Shown piece by piece: positions 1 to 6,014 of a stretch of 8,057 nt of DNA. This DNA is from Bacteroidota bacterium (lineage in GTDB: Bacteria > Bacteroidota > Bacteroidia > UBA8524), in the NCBI GenBank assembly GCA_003531115.1, contig DQHT01000025.1:21143-29199 (forward strand), written 5' to 3'. Position 1 is the first letter of the stretch; each line of letters starts with the position of its first letter. The notes under the pieces were generated by a model. That model was not told the origin of the DNA. It saw only the letters and a list, made by a program, of their open reading frames with translations, and did not search any database. Made by a program: the position numbers and the translations under genes.

Positions 1-215
1 GTTTTAGCATTAAAAAACTCCACGCAGCCCGCTATGGCGCGCTATATGCTGTCCTTTTCGGGATTGGCACAGAGCTTGGGCAGTATTATTTAGGGTACCG
101 AAGTTTTGATGGATACGATATCCTGGCGAATACATTTGGAGCTTTGATCGGTTTCGTGTATTTCCAGTTTTGGATCTCAAAATGCCTGAAAAGTCCCTAC
201 AACCTTTCGGCATAA
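1..215 (+). CDS. VanZ-family membrane protein, C-terminal fragment (5' end outside window)
   Basis: The reading frame is open from the window edge (first full codon at 3) to a TAA at 213-215, giving 70 residues. The fragment contains TELGQYYLGYRSFDGYDILANTFGALIGFVY in overlapping pieces: an ExxQ element, then R-x-F-D-x-x-D, then ANTFGALIG followed by a hydrophobic stretch. This E..Q....R..D..D..aN..G...G spacing is the signature of the VanZ-like domain, a small multi-pass inner-membrane family. VanZ itself contributes to teicoplanin resistance in enterococci, but most family members, including those in Bacteroidota, have no known function, so no resistance role is implied. The following tonB-type gene has its own promoter in the gap. 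From memory, a gcvH-vanZ-tonB order is common in Bacteroidota; the upstream gene cannot be seen here. No T-rich hairpin terminator follows. Confidence 0.75.
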   Translation, partial: FSIKKLHAARYGALYAVLFGIGTELGQYYLGYRSFDGYDILANTFGALIGFVYFQFWISKCLKSPYNLSA

Positions 216-235
216 ATTTCGTTTACCTTTTGTTG

Positions 236-267
236 TTTGGTGGTATTCACCAATTGAATTAAATTTG
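236..267 (+). promoter_or_regulatory. Bacteroidota-type sigma-A promoter for the first tonB gene
   Basis: A -33 element TTTG at 236-239 and a -7 element TAAATTTG at 260-267 are separated by 20 bases. This matches the established Bacteroidota housekeeping consensus TTTG-N19-21-TAnnTTTG exactly. Transcription would be expected to start a few bases after 267, leaving only about 3-7 nucleotides before the ATG at 278. A short inverted repeat lies in the spacer (see separate entry). Both elements are seen directly; use in the cell is inferred. Confidence 0.7.
237..253 (+). repeat. Short inverted repeat inside the promoter spacer
   Basis: TTGGTG (237-242) and CACCAA (248-253) are perfect 6-base inverted arms around a 5-base centre. 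They sit between the -33 and -7 elements of the predicted tonB promoter. The repeat could be a regulator-binding half-site pair or a weak hairpin at the end of the VanZ transcript. It has no T-tract after it, so it is not a good terminator. With 6-base arms, chance is a real possibility. Confidence 0.35.
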
Positions 268-277
268 AATAATCATT

Positions 278-949
278 ATGGAGCTAAGAAAATATCCGGA
301 AGCGGACATTCGCAAAAAAACCGACATCTATTTTATGATAGGGTTGGCTATTGCCCTCGGCGCTACTCTTGGTGCCTTTAGTTACTCTTCCCGCGACAAG
401 GTCAATAATATTGATCTGGTTAGTACCGGATCTGACGATGTGGAAGAAATGGCCCCGATCACCCGCCAGCAACAGCCACCGCCACCACCACCACCGCCAC
501 CTCAAACCATTGATGTGGTTGCCGATGATGCACAAACAGAAGACCCTACTACCAAAAATGATGAGGTAAAACAGGATGATATTGTTAAACCTATTGAAGA
601 GCAGATCGTTACACCTGAAGACACCAAAGAACCTGAGGTTTTTGTTGTGGTTGAAGACATGCCGGAATTTCCGGGAGGTGCAAATGAGATGACCAGGTTT
701 ATTCTTGAAAACCTCGATTATCCTCCACTTGCCCAGGAGAATGGGATTCAGGGTAAGGTAATGGTAGAATTTATTGTTGATGAGCACGGAAATATCAAAA
801 ACGCCAAAGTTGTAAAAGGCATTGGCTGGGGATGCGACGAAGCCGCTCTCAAAGTGGTGAACAAAATGCCAAAATGGTCACCGGGTAAACAAAGAAACAA
901 GCCTGTAAGGGTTCGCTTTGTATTGCCTATTAAATTCCAATTGCAATAA
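278..949 (+). CDS. TonB-family energy transducer, proline-rich form
   Basis: This 223-residue protein would carry proton-motive energy from an inner-membrane ExbB/ExbD motor to outer-membrane TonB-dependent receptors. A short charged N-terminus (MELRKYPEADIRKK) is followed by one membrane anchor at about residues 16-36. A periplasmic spacer follows, with nine consecutive prolines at 67-75 and a long acidic/lysine-rich stretch to about 125. The C-terminal TonB domain (about 126-223) includes MPEFPGG (128-134), YPPLAQENGIQGKV (148-161), GIGWGCDEAAL and WSPGKQRNKPVRVR. This is the short PEFPGG-type TonB typical of Bacteroidota. The ATG at 278 is chosen because the charged segment before the anchor belongs to the family pattern; the next Met is inside the anchor. 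No Shine-Dalgarno sequence is present. The downstream gene is a paralog. No ExbB, ExbD or receptor gene is in the window, so the substrate is unknown. Confidence 0.9.
   Translation: MELRKYPEADIRKKTDIYFMIGLAIALGATLGAFSYSSRDKVNNIDLVSTGSDDVEEMAPITRQQQPPPPPPPPPQTIDVVADDAQTEDPTTKNDEVKQDDIVKPIEEQIVTPEDTKEPEVFVVVEDMPEFPGGANEMTRFILENLDYPPLAQENGIQGKVMVEFIVDEHGNIKNAKVVKGIGWGCDEAALKVVNKMPKWSPGKQRNKPVRVRFVLPIKFQLQ
476..502 (+). repeat. CCN-rich tract encoding nine prolines
   Basis: Nine consecutive proline codons (five distinct runs of CCA/CCG plus a final CCT) form a near-triplet repeat within the first tonB gene. Mixed codons argue against recent simple-repeat expansion. Such tracts extend the periplasmic spacer of TonB proteins. 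The paralog downstream has no equivalent tract. Confidence 0.8.
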
Positions 950-973
950 GCAGCCACTTCTTAAATGACATAT

Positions 974-1010
974 AAAGTCCGGTTCCACCACGAACCGGAC
1001 TTTCTTTTTT
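974..1010 (+). terminator. Intrinsic terminator after the first tonB gene
   Basis: A perfect 12-base-pair stem, AAAGTCCGGTTC (974-985) with GAACCGGACTTT (992-1003), encloses a 6-base loop. It is followed by CTTTTTT (1004-1010). It lies 25 bases after the stop codon and separates the two tonB genes into distinct transcripts. Confidence 0.93.
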
Positions 1011-1074
1011 CAGGGCCATTCCAACCTTTTCAGGTCATCCTGACGTTTTGTGTATAGTATTAATTTCTACCACT

Positions 1075-1776
1075 ATGCGAAACGTTCATCCACCTACCGC
1101 AAACACAAAAAGAAGAACCATCCTCTTTTTTGAAATTGGAATGATCCTGGCCCTCAGTTTTATGCTCTGGGCATTCAATTACTCCAGTATTACGTATATC
1201 CCGGTTCCAGACACTTATGAAGAACCGCGGAGTGAACCTGAGATCGAACAACTTGGCGAGATCCTGATCGAACCCGACAACCTGCTTGTTAGCACGGAAA
1301 CACAAACCGACAACGACCAGATTGAAATTGTGCCGGACAACACCGCCATCCCTGACCCTGTTCCGGCAGTCATTCCGACCCCTTCAATTTTACCCAACCT
1401 GGATGGGACAATCATGATCGATAAAGGCCCTCAGACCGATCCGGGAAGCAGCGATAACAGTATTGTATTGGGCGCCTCAAAAATGCCTGAGTTTCCCGGA
1501 GGAGAAGAAGCTATGTTGGCCTATATCATCAACGAATTGGTATACCCTCCCCTGGCAATTGAAAACGGAATTCAGGGCAAGGTTATGGTCACTTTCGTAA
1601 TTGAAAAGGATGGAAGCCTTTCTAATATAGCCATTTTAAGCAAAAGGGTAGGATGGGGAATCGAGGACGAAGCTATCCGTGTTGTAAAAACAATGCCGAG
1701 ATGGAGTCCGGGAGAGAACAACTTCCGTCCGGTGCGGGTTCGGATAAATCTGCCTATAAAATTTGTTTTTAGATAA
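1075..1776 (+). CDS. TonB-family energy transducer, paralog without proline tract
   Basis: This 233-residue TonB-type protein is a tandem paralog of the gene just upstream. It has a cytoplasmic N-terminus (MRNVHPPTANTKRR), one membrane anchor at about 15-34, an acidic periplasmic spacer (about 45-135) and a C-terminal TonB domain (about 137-233). The TonB domain has MPEFPGG (137-143), YPPLAIENGIQGKVMV, VGWG, MPRWSPG and PVRVRINLPIKF. By eye, roughly half of the ~96 aligned C-terminal residues match the upstream paralog, and both anchors end AF-x-YSS. Unlike the paralog, the spacer has only scattered prolines, and the GWGC cysteine is replaced (GWGI). The ATG at 1075 is preferred over an in-frame TTG at 1048, which would add nine non-charged residues. 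Flanking intrinsic terminators on both sides indicate a single-gene transcript, but I could not identify its promoter. Substrate and motor partners are not evident. Confidence 0.87.
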   Translation: MRNVHPPTANTKRRTILFFEIGMILALSFMLWAFNYSSITYIPVPDTYEEPRSEPEIEQLGEILIEPDNLLVSTETQTDNDQIEIVPDNTAIPDPVPAVIPTPSILPNLDGTIMIDKGPQTDPGSSDNSIVLGASKMPEFPGGEEAMLAYIINELVYPPLAIENGIQGKVMVTFVIEKDGSLSNIAILSKRVGWGIEDEAIRVVKTMPRWSPGENNFRPVRVRINLPIKFVFR

Positions 1777-1807
1777 AGTACTTCATTATTCATGTGGTTT
1801 GGTTTGG

Positions 1808-1840
1808 CCCGTCTTTCTCAAAAGAGAAAGACGGGTTTTT
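1808..1840 (+). terminator. Intrinsic terminator after the second tonB gene
   Basis: CCCGTCTTTCTC (1808-1819) and GAGAAAGACGGG (1824-1835) pair perfectly over 12 bases around an AAAA tetraloop, followed by TTTTT (1836-1840). The T-tract runs directly into the palindrome that precedes feoA, so transcription ending here stops at the edge of the feo control region. Confidence 0.93.
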
Positions 1841-1859
1841 ATTTAGAAATATTCTAAAT
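1841..1859 (+). promoter_or_regulatory. 19-base palindrome before feoA, candidate metalloregulator operator
   Basis: ATTTAGAA (1841-1848), ATA, TTCTAAAT (1852-1859) is a perfect inverted repeat with 8-base arms. It lies 7 bases before the feoA start codon. The TTTAG...CTAAA outline resembles operators of the DtxR/MntR family of iron- and manganese-sensing repressors, rather than the classical Fur box (GATAATGATAATCATTATC). DtxR-family control of feo genes is known in several bacteria. The palindrome is seen directly; regulator identity is inference. No clear TAnnTTTG promoter could be placed around it. Confidence 0.6.
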
Positions 1860-1866
1860 TGCGGCC

Positions 1867-2091
1867 GTGAATTTGGCCGATTTAGATAAAGGTAAATGTG
1901 CATGCGTTGCAAGTATCGATGAACAGGCACTTGCAGATCGACTGAATGAATTTGGTATATTTTCAGGCAGCCAGGTTCGTTTGCTTTGTACTGCCCCATC
2001 CGGATGCCCGCTACTGCTTGAGGCTGGCGGCACGCAATTCGGACTCAGAAAAGAACAAGCCTCCCAGATTAAGATCTCCCTCCTTGAATAG
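1867..2091 (+). CDS. feoA: Ferrous iron transport protein A
   Basis: This 74-residue protein has the size and pattern of FeoA, a small cytoplasmic SH3-like protein needed for FeoB-dependent Fe2+ uptake. It begins with the typical LADLDKGKCACV strand and continues through LADRLNEFGIFSGSQVRLL (the L...G...G..v.. core). It ends in the GGTQFGLRKEQASQIKI segment, corresponding to the usual 'G..iaLR...a..I.V' C-terminus. The start is GTG at 1867. An in-frame stop at 1855-1857 leaves no conventional upstream alternative. The palindrome at 1841-1859 lies immediately upstream. The end overlaps the proposed feoB start by 8 bases, in a different frame. In some Bacteroidota FeoA and FeoB are fused into one polypeptide; here they are separate frames. 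Confidence 0.87.
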   Translation: MNLADLDKGKCACVASIDEQALADRLNEFGIFSGSQVRLLCTAPSGCPLLLEAGGTQFGLRKEQASQIKISLLE

Positions 2092-3928
2092 CCTGCATCG
2101 TCTCGCGCTTAGCGGAAACCCGAATAGTGGTAAATCGACCCTGTTCAATGAGTTGACCGGACTGCAACAAAAAACGGGGAACCTCCCGGGTGTTACAGTA
2201 GAAAAAAAATCCGGTCAATTTTCATACAAAAAGAAACGTTTTCAAATTATTGACATCCCCGGCATCTATAGCCTGCATGCCCGCTCGGCCGATGAACTGG
2301 TTGCCACTTCCCTGATCCTGGATAATAGTCGGGAAGCTGCCGAATTATTCATTTTTGTTGCCGATGCCACCCAGTTAAGAAAAAGTCTTTTCCTTTTCCT
2401 CCAGATGCAGGAGGCTGGCTGTGAGCTGATCCTCGCCCTGAACATGTTTGATCTGGCCGAAAAAAGAGGACTTATGATCGACCTGGACTTGCTCTCACGA
2501 GAATTGGGGGTTCCGGTGATTCCGATCTCTGCATCAAAAAAAACAGGGATCACCGAACTACAGGATTGTATTTCATCTTATGCCCTGCAAACCCCTGTAC
2601 CCAAACAAGTGGTGCATACCAAAGCCGAAACCTTCTATACAAGGATCGATACCGTGCTGGAAAAGGTTCAAAAATGGGAGGCCGGAAAAATTTATGAACG
2701 TAGTGGCGACAAGTGGGACCGCTACCTCCTCCATCCTGTATGGGGTTATCTTTCCTTTTTTCTGATCCTTTTTGTCATTTTCCAATCGGTTTTTTTCCTT
2801 GCAGAGCTTCCCCGCCAATGGATCGAATCGGGATTTTTGATTTTAGGAACCTGGCTGGGAACCCTTTTACCTCAGGGGCCCATCAATGGTTTGCTTGTAA
2901 ACGGGGTTTTGCCCGGACTAAGTGGGGTATTGATGTTTTTGCCTCAGATCGGCTTTTTGTTTTTGTTTCTTATCCTGTTGGAAGACAGCGGCTATATGGT
3001 CCGCGCAACCTTGTTGATGGATAAGGTCATGCGCAAGGCCGGGTTAAACGGACGTTCGGTAATCCCCATGATCAGTGGGGTGGCCTGTGCGATCCCGGCA
3101 ATTCTCGCCACGCGAACGATCGCCCAGCCCCGCGACCGGCTTATTACCATGTTCGTGATCCCTTTTGTGAGCTGCTCGGCCAGGCTTCCGGTTTTTGTAC
3201 TTCTGGTGAGTCTGATCCTGCCAAATGAACGTTTTTTAGGGGTTTTCAATTATCCGGGTCTCGCACTTACCGGACTCTATTTGCTCGGATTTTCGGCAGC
3301 ATTCGGAACGGCCTGGCTGATGAACCGGGGCATGAAAAAACAAACCCAGGACCTGTTCCTGATGGAAATACCCGAATACCGCCTTCCGCATTGGCCTGTA
3401 GTTCTTCGTCAAATTGGAAGCAGGTGCATGTCGTTTATCACGGAAGCCGGAAAAATTATTCTGGGAGTGAGTATCCTCCTGTGGGCGCTCTCCAACTATG
3501 GCCCTGCTGATTTTCATTCGGGAGGAGCTCAAACGCAGACACCCCTGGAAGAATCATTTGCCGGCATTGGAGGCAAAGCTATTGAACCCCTTATTGCTCC
3601 TTTGGGATACGATTGGAAGATAGGGATAGCCATTGTATCAAGTTTTGTTGCCCGCGAAGTATTTGTTGGCTCCATCTCTACCCTTTATCATATCGATAAC
3701 CCCGATGATCATGATAGCATTATCCAAATTTTGGGACGGGAAGATGGGATAAGTGGGGCTACAGCGGTGTCGCTGGTGTTTTTTTATCTATTCGCGCTTC
3801 AATGTGTCAGTACCATGGTGGTGATGAAAAAAGAAACCGGAGGCTGGAAATGGCCCCTCATCCAATTTTTCTTCATGGGTACGGTGGCTTACCTGAGCGC
3901 CCTGATTGCATATCAGCTCTTGTCATAA
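2084..3928 (+). CDS. feoB: Ferrous iron transporter B (GTPase-linked Fe2+ permease)
   Basis: FeoB is the inner-membrane Fe2+ importer. From a TTG at 2084 it is 614 residues, shorter than the ~770 of E. coli FeoB. The N-terminal G domain has G1 GNPNSGKST (11-19), G2 PGVT (35-38), G3 DIPG (57-60), G4 NMFD (120-123) and G5 ISAS (148-151). A helical linker to about 215 precedes a multi-span membrane domain. That domain has VLMFLPQIGFLFLFLILLEDSGYM (282-305), the cysteine motif GVACAIPAILATRT (C335), CSARLP (C364), AREVFVGSISTLY and FALQCVSTMVVMKKETGGW. All are FeoB hallmarks. The same frame is open back to an ATG at 1946, but that would run through feoA and add non-FeoB sequence. TTG at 2084, overlapping the feoA stop, is the best start; CTG at 2093 is possible. 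No Shine-Dalgarno sequence or ATG is present, suggesting coupling to feoA translation. No feoC is seen, and no convincing terminator follows. Confidence 0.93.
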   Translation: MNSLHRLALSGNPNSGKSTLFNELTGLQQKTGNLPGVTVEKKSGQFSYKKKRFQIIDIPGIYSLHARSADELVATSLILDNSREAAELFIFVADATQLRKSLFLFLQMQEAGCELILALNMFDLAEKRGLMIDLDLLSRELGVPVIPISASKKTGITELQDCISSYALQTPVPKQVVHTKAETFYTRIDTVLEKVQKWEAGKIYERSGDKWDRYLLHPVWGYLSFFLILFVIFQSVFFLAELPRQWIESGFLILGTWLGTLLPQGPINGLLVNGVLPGLSGVLMFLPQIGFLFLFLILLEDSGYMVRATLLMDKVMRKAGLNGRSVIPMISGVACAIPAILATRTIAQPRDRLITMFVIPFVSCSARLPVFVLLVSLILPNERFLGVFNYPGLALTGLYLLGFSAAFGTAWLMNRGMKKQTQDLFLMEIPEYRLPHWPVVLRQIGSRCMSFITEAGKIILGVSILLWALSNYGPADFHSGGAQTQTPLEESFAGIGGKAIEPLIAPLGYDWKIGIAIVSSFVAREVFVGSISTLYHIDNPDDHDSIIQILGREDGISGATAVSLVFFYLFALQCVSTMVVMKKETGGWKWPLIQFFFMGTVAYLSALIAYQLLS

Positions 3929-4136
3929 AGAGACAGGCAAATTCAATTTTGGAAGAAAAACTGCCAAAATGGATGTGTTTTGAAAGTTGCAAATCGGGGA
4001 AAACGCAAATTATTTGCATGGCCTTCAAGGCACCTGTTCATTATTCGTCATTTTCGCAAGAATTATCCACAGTTTGGTGAGATTTTTGATGCACTAGGGG
4101 TTCGCTTAATTATATCCATTCTATTCGGAGCAATAC
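3929..4136. other. 208-base intergenic region between feoB and rpoD
   Basis: I see no supported gene here. The region holds a 13-base inverted repeat GCAAAT-T-ATTTGC (4005-4017), a DnaA-box-like TTATCCACA (4063-4071) and a partial -7 match GATTTTTG (4081-4088) with no -33 partner at the usual distance. A GGAG at 4127-4130 lies six bases before the rpoD ATG. The rpoD promoter must lie in this stretch or in the end of feoB, but I cannot place it with confidence. Confidence 0.55.
4063..4071 (+). promoter_or_regulatory. Single DnaA-box-like 9-mer upstream of rpoD
   Basis: TTATCCACA matches the strong DnaA box consensus exactly. It is a single copy about 65 bases before the rpoD start codon, with no cluster of other boxes and no AT-rich unwinding region. 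It is therefore not an origin. It could be a DnaA regulatory site or chance. Confidence 0.3.
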
Positions 4137-5000
4137 ATGAGACAGCTTAAAATCAGCAAACAGTTTACCAACAGAGAGAACAAATCCCTCGACAAGTACC
4201 TCAACGAAATCAGCAAAGTGCCAATGATCGACGCCCAGGAAGAGGTGGAGTTGGCAAGAAGGATCAGAGAAGGCGACCAGGTAGCCTTGGAAAAACTGGT
4301 AAACGCCAACCTGCGTTTTGTGGTGTCCGTTTCCAAACAATACCAGAATCAGGGACTTACCCTTGGTGACCTTATTAATGAAGGAAACCTCGGATTGATC
4401 AAAGCCGCCAAACGTTTTGACGAAACACGTGGTTTTAAATTTATTTCCTATGCCGTTTGGTGGATCCGTCAGTCCATTTTACAGGCCCTGGCCGATCAGT
4501 CACGTATCGTACGTTTGCCTTTAAATAAAGTAGGTTCGATAGGACGTATTGGTAACGCCGCTGCCGAGCTGGAGCAAAAGTTTGAAAGAGAACCTACAGC
4601 AGAAGAAATTGCTGAGGCTCTTGACATTCCCGTAATCGAAGTAGAAAATGCGCTTCGTACTTCCGGTCGTCACCTTTCTATTGATGCGCCACTTACAGAA
4701 GGAGAAGACAATACGCTGCTTGGTGTACTCGACAATAACGACGAGCCAAATCCGGATCTTCACCTCATCAATGAGTCGCTTCAAAAAGAGATCTCCCGTG
4801 TTATCAATACCCTTTCAGAAAAAGAAAGAGATGTATTGAAATACTACTACGGACTTGATGGTGGCCCGGCGCATACCCTGGAAGATATCAGTGAAAAAGT
4901 TGGACTTACCCGGGAAAGGGTACGTCAGATCAAGGAAAAAGCATTGAGAAGGTTGAGAAAATCGAGCAAAAGCAAGATCTTAAAATCCTACCTCGGCTAG
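4137..5000 (+). CDS. rpoD: Primary (housekeeping) RNA polymerase sigma factor
   Basis: This 287-residue sigma-70 factor starts [14 protein letters not shown], the start typical of the short Bacteroidota primary sigma factor. It lacks the region 1.1 found in longer RpoD proteins. Region 1.2 is at about 17-45 ([20 protein letters not shown]). Region 2 is at about 53-123, including [19 protein letters not shown] and the -10-binding [16 protein letters not shown]. Region 3 is at about 126-190 (RLPLNK..., [13 protein letters not shown]). Region 4 is at about 217-277, with the helix-turn-helix [24 protein letters not shown] (247-270). It directs core polymerase to TTTG/TAnnTTTG promoters such as the one at 236-267. 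The ATG at 4137 has a GGAG six bases upstream, unusual for the phylum. Its 3' end overlaps convergent recX by 21 bases, and its terminator lies inside recX. Confidence 0.96.
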   Translation: MRQLKISKQFTNRENKSLDKYLNEISKVPMIDAQEEVELARRIREGDQVALEKLVNANLRFVVSVSKQYQNQGLTLGDLINEGNLGLIKAAKRFDETRGFKFISYAVWWIRQSILQALADQSRIVRLPLNKVGSIGRIGNAAAELEQKFEREPTAEEIAEALDIPVIEVENALRTSGRHLSIDAPLTEGEDNTLLGVLDNNDEPNPDLHLINESLQKEISRVINTLSEKERDVLKYYYGLDGGPAHTLEDISEKVGLTRERVRQIKEKALRRLRKSSKSKILKSYLG

Positions 5001-5453
5001 TTCTTTCAATAAAGCATTAACCAATTCAGGCTCGTAACCCTTTTGCAGGAGGTACGAGCCTGTTTTTTTTCGCTTTGCCCATATATTCCCTGTTCCGGAA
5101 ATGTTTTGACAGTAATTTTGACCCAATTCGCGAAGAGTAGCGAGGTATTCGTCTTCATCCAATTCTTCAAATCCACGTTTTAAACAGTAATCGCTAATTT
5201 TTTTCTGCCTTAGTTCATTGGCAATTTTTCGCCGGCCCCATTTTTTAAAACGAAATTTTCCGCGAACAAAAGCCCGTGTAAAGCGCTCTTCATCGAGAAA
5301 CCCCTCTCTGCTCAATTCAACAATAACTTCACCTGCCTCCTCTCCATAAAGCCCTAACGAAGCCAGTTTTTGCTCAACTTCGGCATGACAGCGCTCCTGA
5401 TAAGCGCAGTACTTCATGAGTTTTATATAGGCATCCTTTTGGAAAGGTTTCAT
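4980..5453 (-). CDS. recX: RecX-family regulator of RecA
   Basis: RecX binds RecA filaments and tunes recombination and SOS activity in the cytoplasm. The 157-residue protein is built of three-helix repeats. The first contains [20 protein letters not shown]. The second contains [37 protein letters not shown], the most characteristic RecX stretch (lxDexfA..fv......G...i..eL..k.I). The third is [19 protein letters not shown]. The ATG at 5453 ([15 protein letters not shown]) is chosen because the 23 extra residues from an upstream ATG at 5522 are hydrophobic and Cys-rich, unlike RecX. recA is not in the window. The gene converges on rpoD with a 21-base overlap of coding ends and carries the rpoD terminator in its coding sequence. 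It is divergent from the DUF1573 gene. No minus-strand terminator is evident. Confidence 0.87.
   Translation of the reverse strand: MKPFQKDAYIKLMKYCAYQERCHAEVEQKLASLGLYGEEAGEVIVELSREGFLDEERFTRAFVRGKFRFKKWGRRKIANELRQKKISDYCLKRGFEELDEDEYLATLRELGQNYCQNISGTGNIWAKRKKTGSYLLQKGYEPELVNALLKELAEVGF
5027..5070 (+). terminator. rpoD intrinsic terminator embedded in the recX coding sequence
   Basis: CAGGCTCGTA (5027-5036) and TACGAGCCTG (5053-5062) form a perfect 10-base-pair stem around a 16-base loop that may add two further C-G pairs. Eight Ts follow (5063-5070). It starts 27 bases after the rpoD stop and acts on the plus strand. On the minus strand the same bases encode the [14 protein letters not shown] part of RecX, with the T-tract supplying lysine codons. 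The minus-strand side is not T-rich, so it is not bidirectional. Confidence 0.85.
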
Positions 5454-5497
5454 GGATAAAAAGGCAATGGCGCAAGATACAAAAGCAGTCCGGCAAA

Positions 5498-5543
5498 AAT
5501 CTTTGTAAAAGAATGGGGGCATTTTGGAATAATCTTTGTAAAA
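5498..5543 (+). repeat. Pair of 13-base direct repeats in the recX/DUF1573 divergent region
   Basis: AATCTTTGTAAAA occurs at 5498-5510 and again at 5531-5543, identical, with starts 33 bases apart (about three helical turns). The second copy contains CTTTG 40 bases before the DUF1573 ATG and might include its -7 element (AATCTTTG matches TAnnTTTG at all but one fixed base). No -33 lies at the usual distance. The pair could be regulator binding sites or a small local duplication. Confidence 0.5.
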
Positions 5544-5577
5544 TTCACCCTGAAAAGAAATTTATAAGACTAGCACT

Positions 5578-6000
5578 ATGAAAAAGTTTTTATTATCAAG
5601 TATGATGGTCATGGTTGGCGTTATTGCCTTTGCTCAGGAAAAAGCAGCAGAGATCTCCTTCCAAACCACAACACATGAGTTCGGCACCATTCTCGAAGGA
5701 ACTCAGGCTACTGTTGATTTTGAATTTGTCAACAAAGGAGATGCACCTCTTGTGCTTAGCAATGTGAGTGCTTCCTGCGGTTGCACCATTCCTACCTGGC
5801 CAAAAGAGCCTATCATGCCCGGACAAAGCGGTAAAATTACTGCGGTATACAACTCTACCGGTCGTGTTGGATCTTTTACCAAAAGCATCACGGTAACGTC
5901 AAATGCGAAAAACGGCACCCTGATCTTAACCATCAAAGGCGTTGTAGAAGCGAAAAAGACTGCTCCTGTTTCTCCGGTACAAAACCAACCGAAGCCTTAA
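5578..6000 (+). CDS. Secreted DUF1573-domain protein
   Basis: This is a 140-residue exported protein. A signal peptide (MKKFLLSSMMVMVGVIAFA, 1-19, cleavage probably after AFA) is followed by an immunoglobulin-like DUF1573 domain (about 25-122). The domain pattern is HEFGTILEGTQATVDFEFVNKGDAPLVLSNVSASCGCT, then a proline-rich turn (IPTWPKEPIMPGQSG), then YNSTGRVGSFTKSITVTSN. The Cys67-Gly-Cys69 pair is the family's hallmark. The tail (123-140) is short and Lys/Pro-rich. Such proteins are abundant in Bacteroidota; their exact function is unknown and they are related to ASH/MSP-like beta-sandwich domains. The gene stands alone, divergent from recX and convergent with the ACC deaminase-like gene, with a terminator in between. 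The ATG at 5578 is fixed by the signal peptide; no Shine-Dalgarno sequence is visible. Confidence 0.9.
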   Translation: MKKFLLSSMMVMVGVIAFAQEKAAEISFQTTTHEFGTILEGTQATVDFEFVNKGDAPLVLSNVSASCGCTIPTWPKEPIMPGQSGKITAVYNSTGRVGSFTKSITVTSNAKNGTLILTIKGVVEAKKTAPVSPVQNQPKP

Positions 6001-6014
6001 TCAGAGGCCCTAAA

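Noticed and set aside
284..787. 167-residue minus-strand open frame opposite the first tonB gene
   Set aside because: Its Trp/Arg-rich run is simply the complement of the proline codons; it has no family features.
1048..1074. TTG at 1048 as start of the second TonB protein
   Set aside because: It adds nine residues before an ATG that begins a normal charged N-terminus ahead of the membrane anchor; the ATG at 1075 is simpler.
1946..2083. In-frame ATG at 1946 as the start of FeoB (660 residues)
   Set aside because: The extra 46 residues lie in the wrong frame of the well-supported feoA gene and do not resemble FeoB; the G domain starts only after 2084.
3946..3970. ATTTTGG...CCAAAAT inverted repeat after feoB as a terminator
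   Set aside because: The 7-bp stem is AT-rich with an 11-base loop and no T-tract follows, so I do not call it a terminator.
3929..4136. Replication origin in the feoB-rpoD gap
   Set aside because: There is only one DnaA box, no AT-rich unwinding element and no dnaA/dnaN neighbours.
5454..5522. Longer RecX start at 5522
   Set aside because: The added residues are hydrophobic and Cys-containing, not like RecX, and would occupy most of the divergent promoter region.
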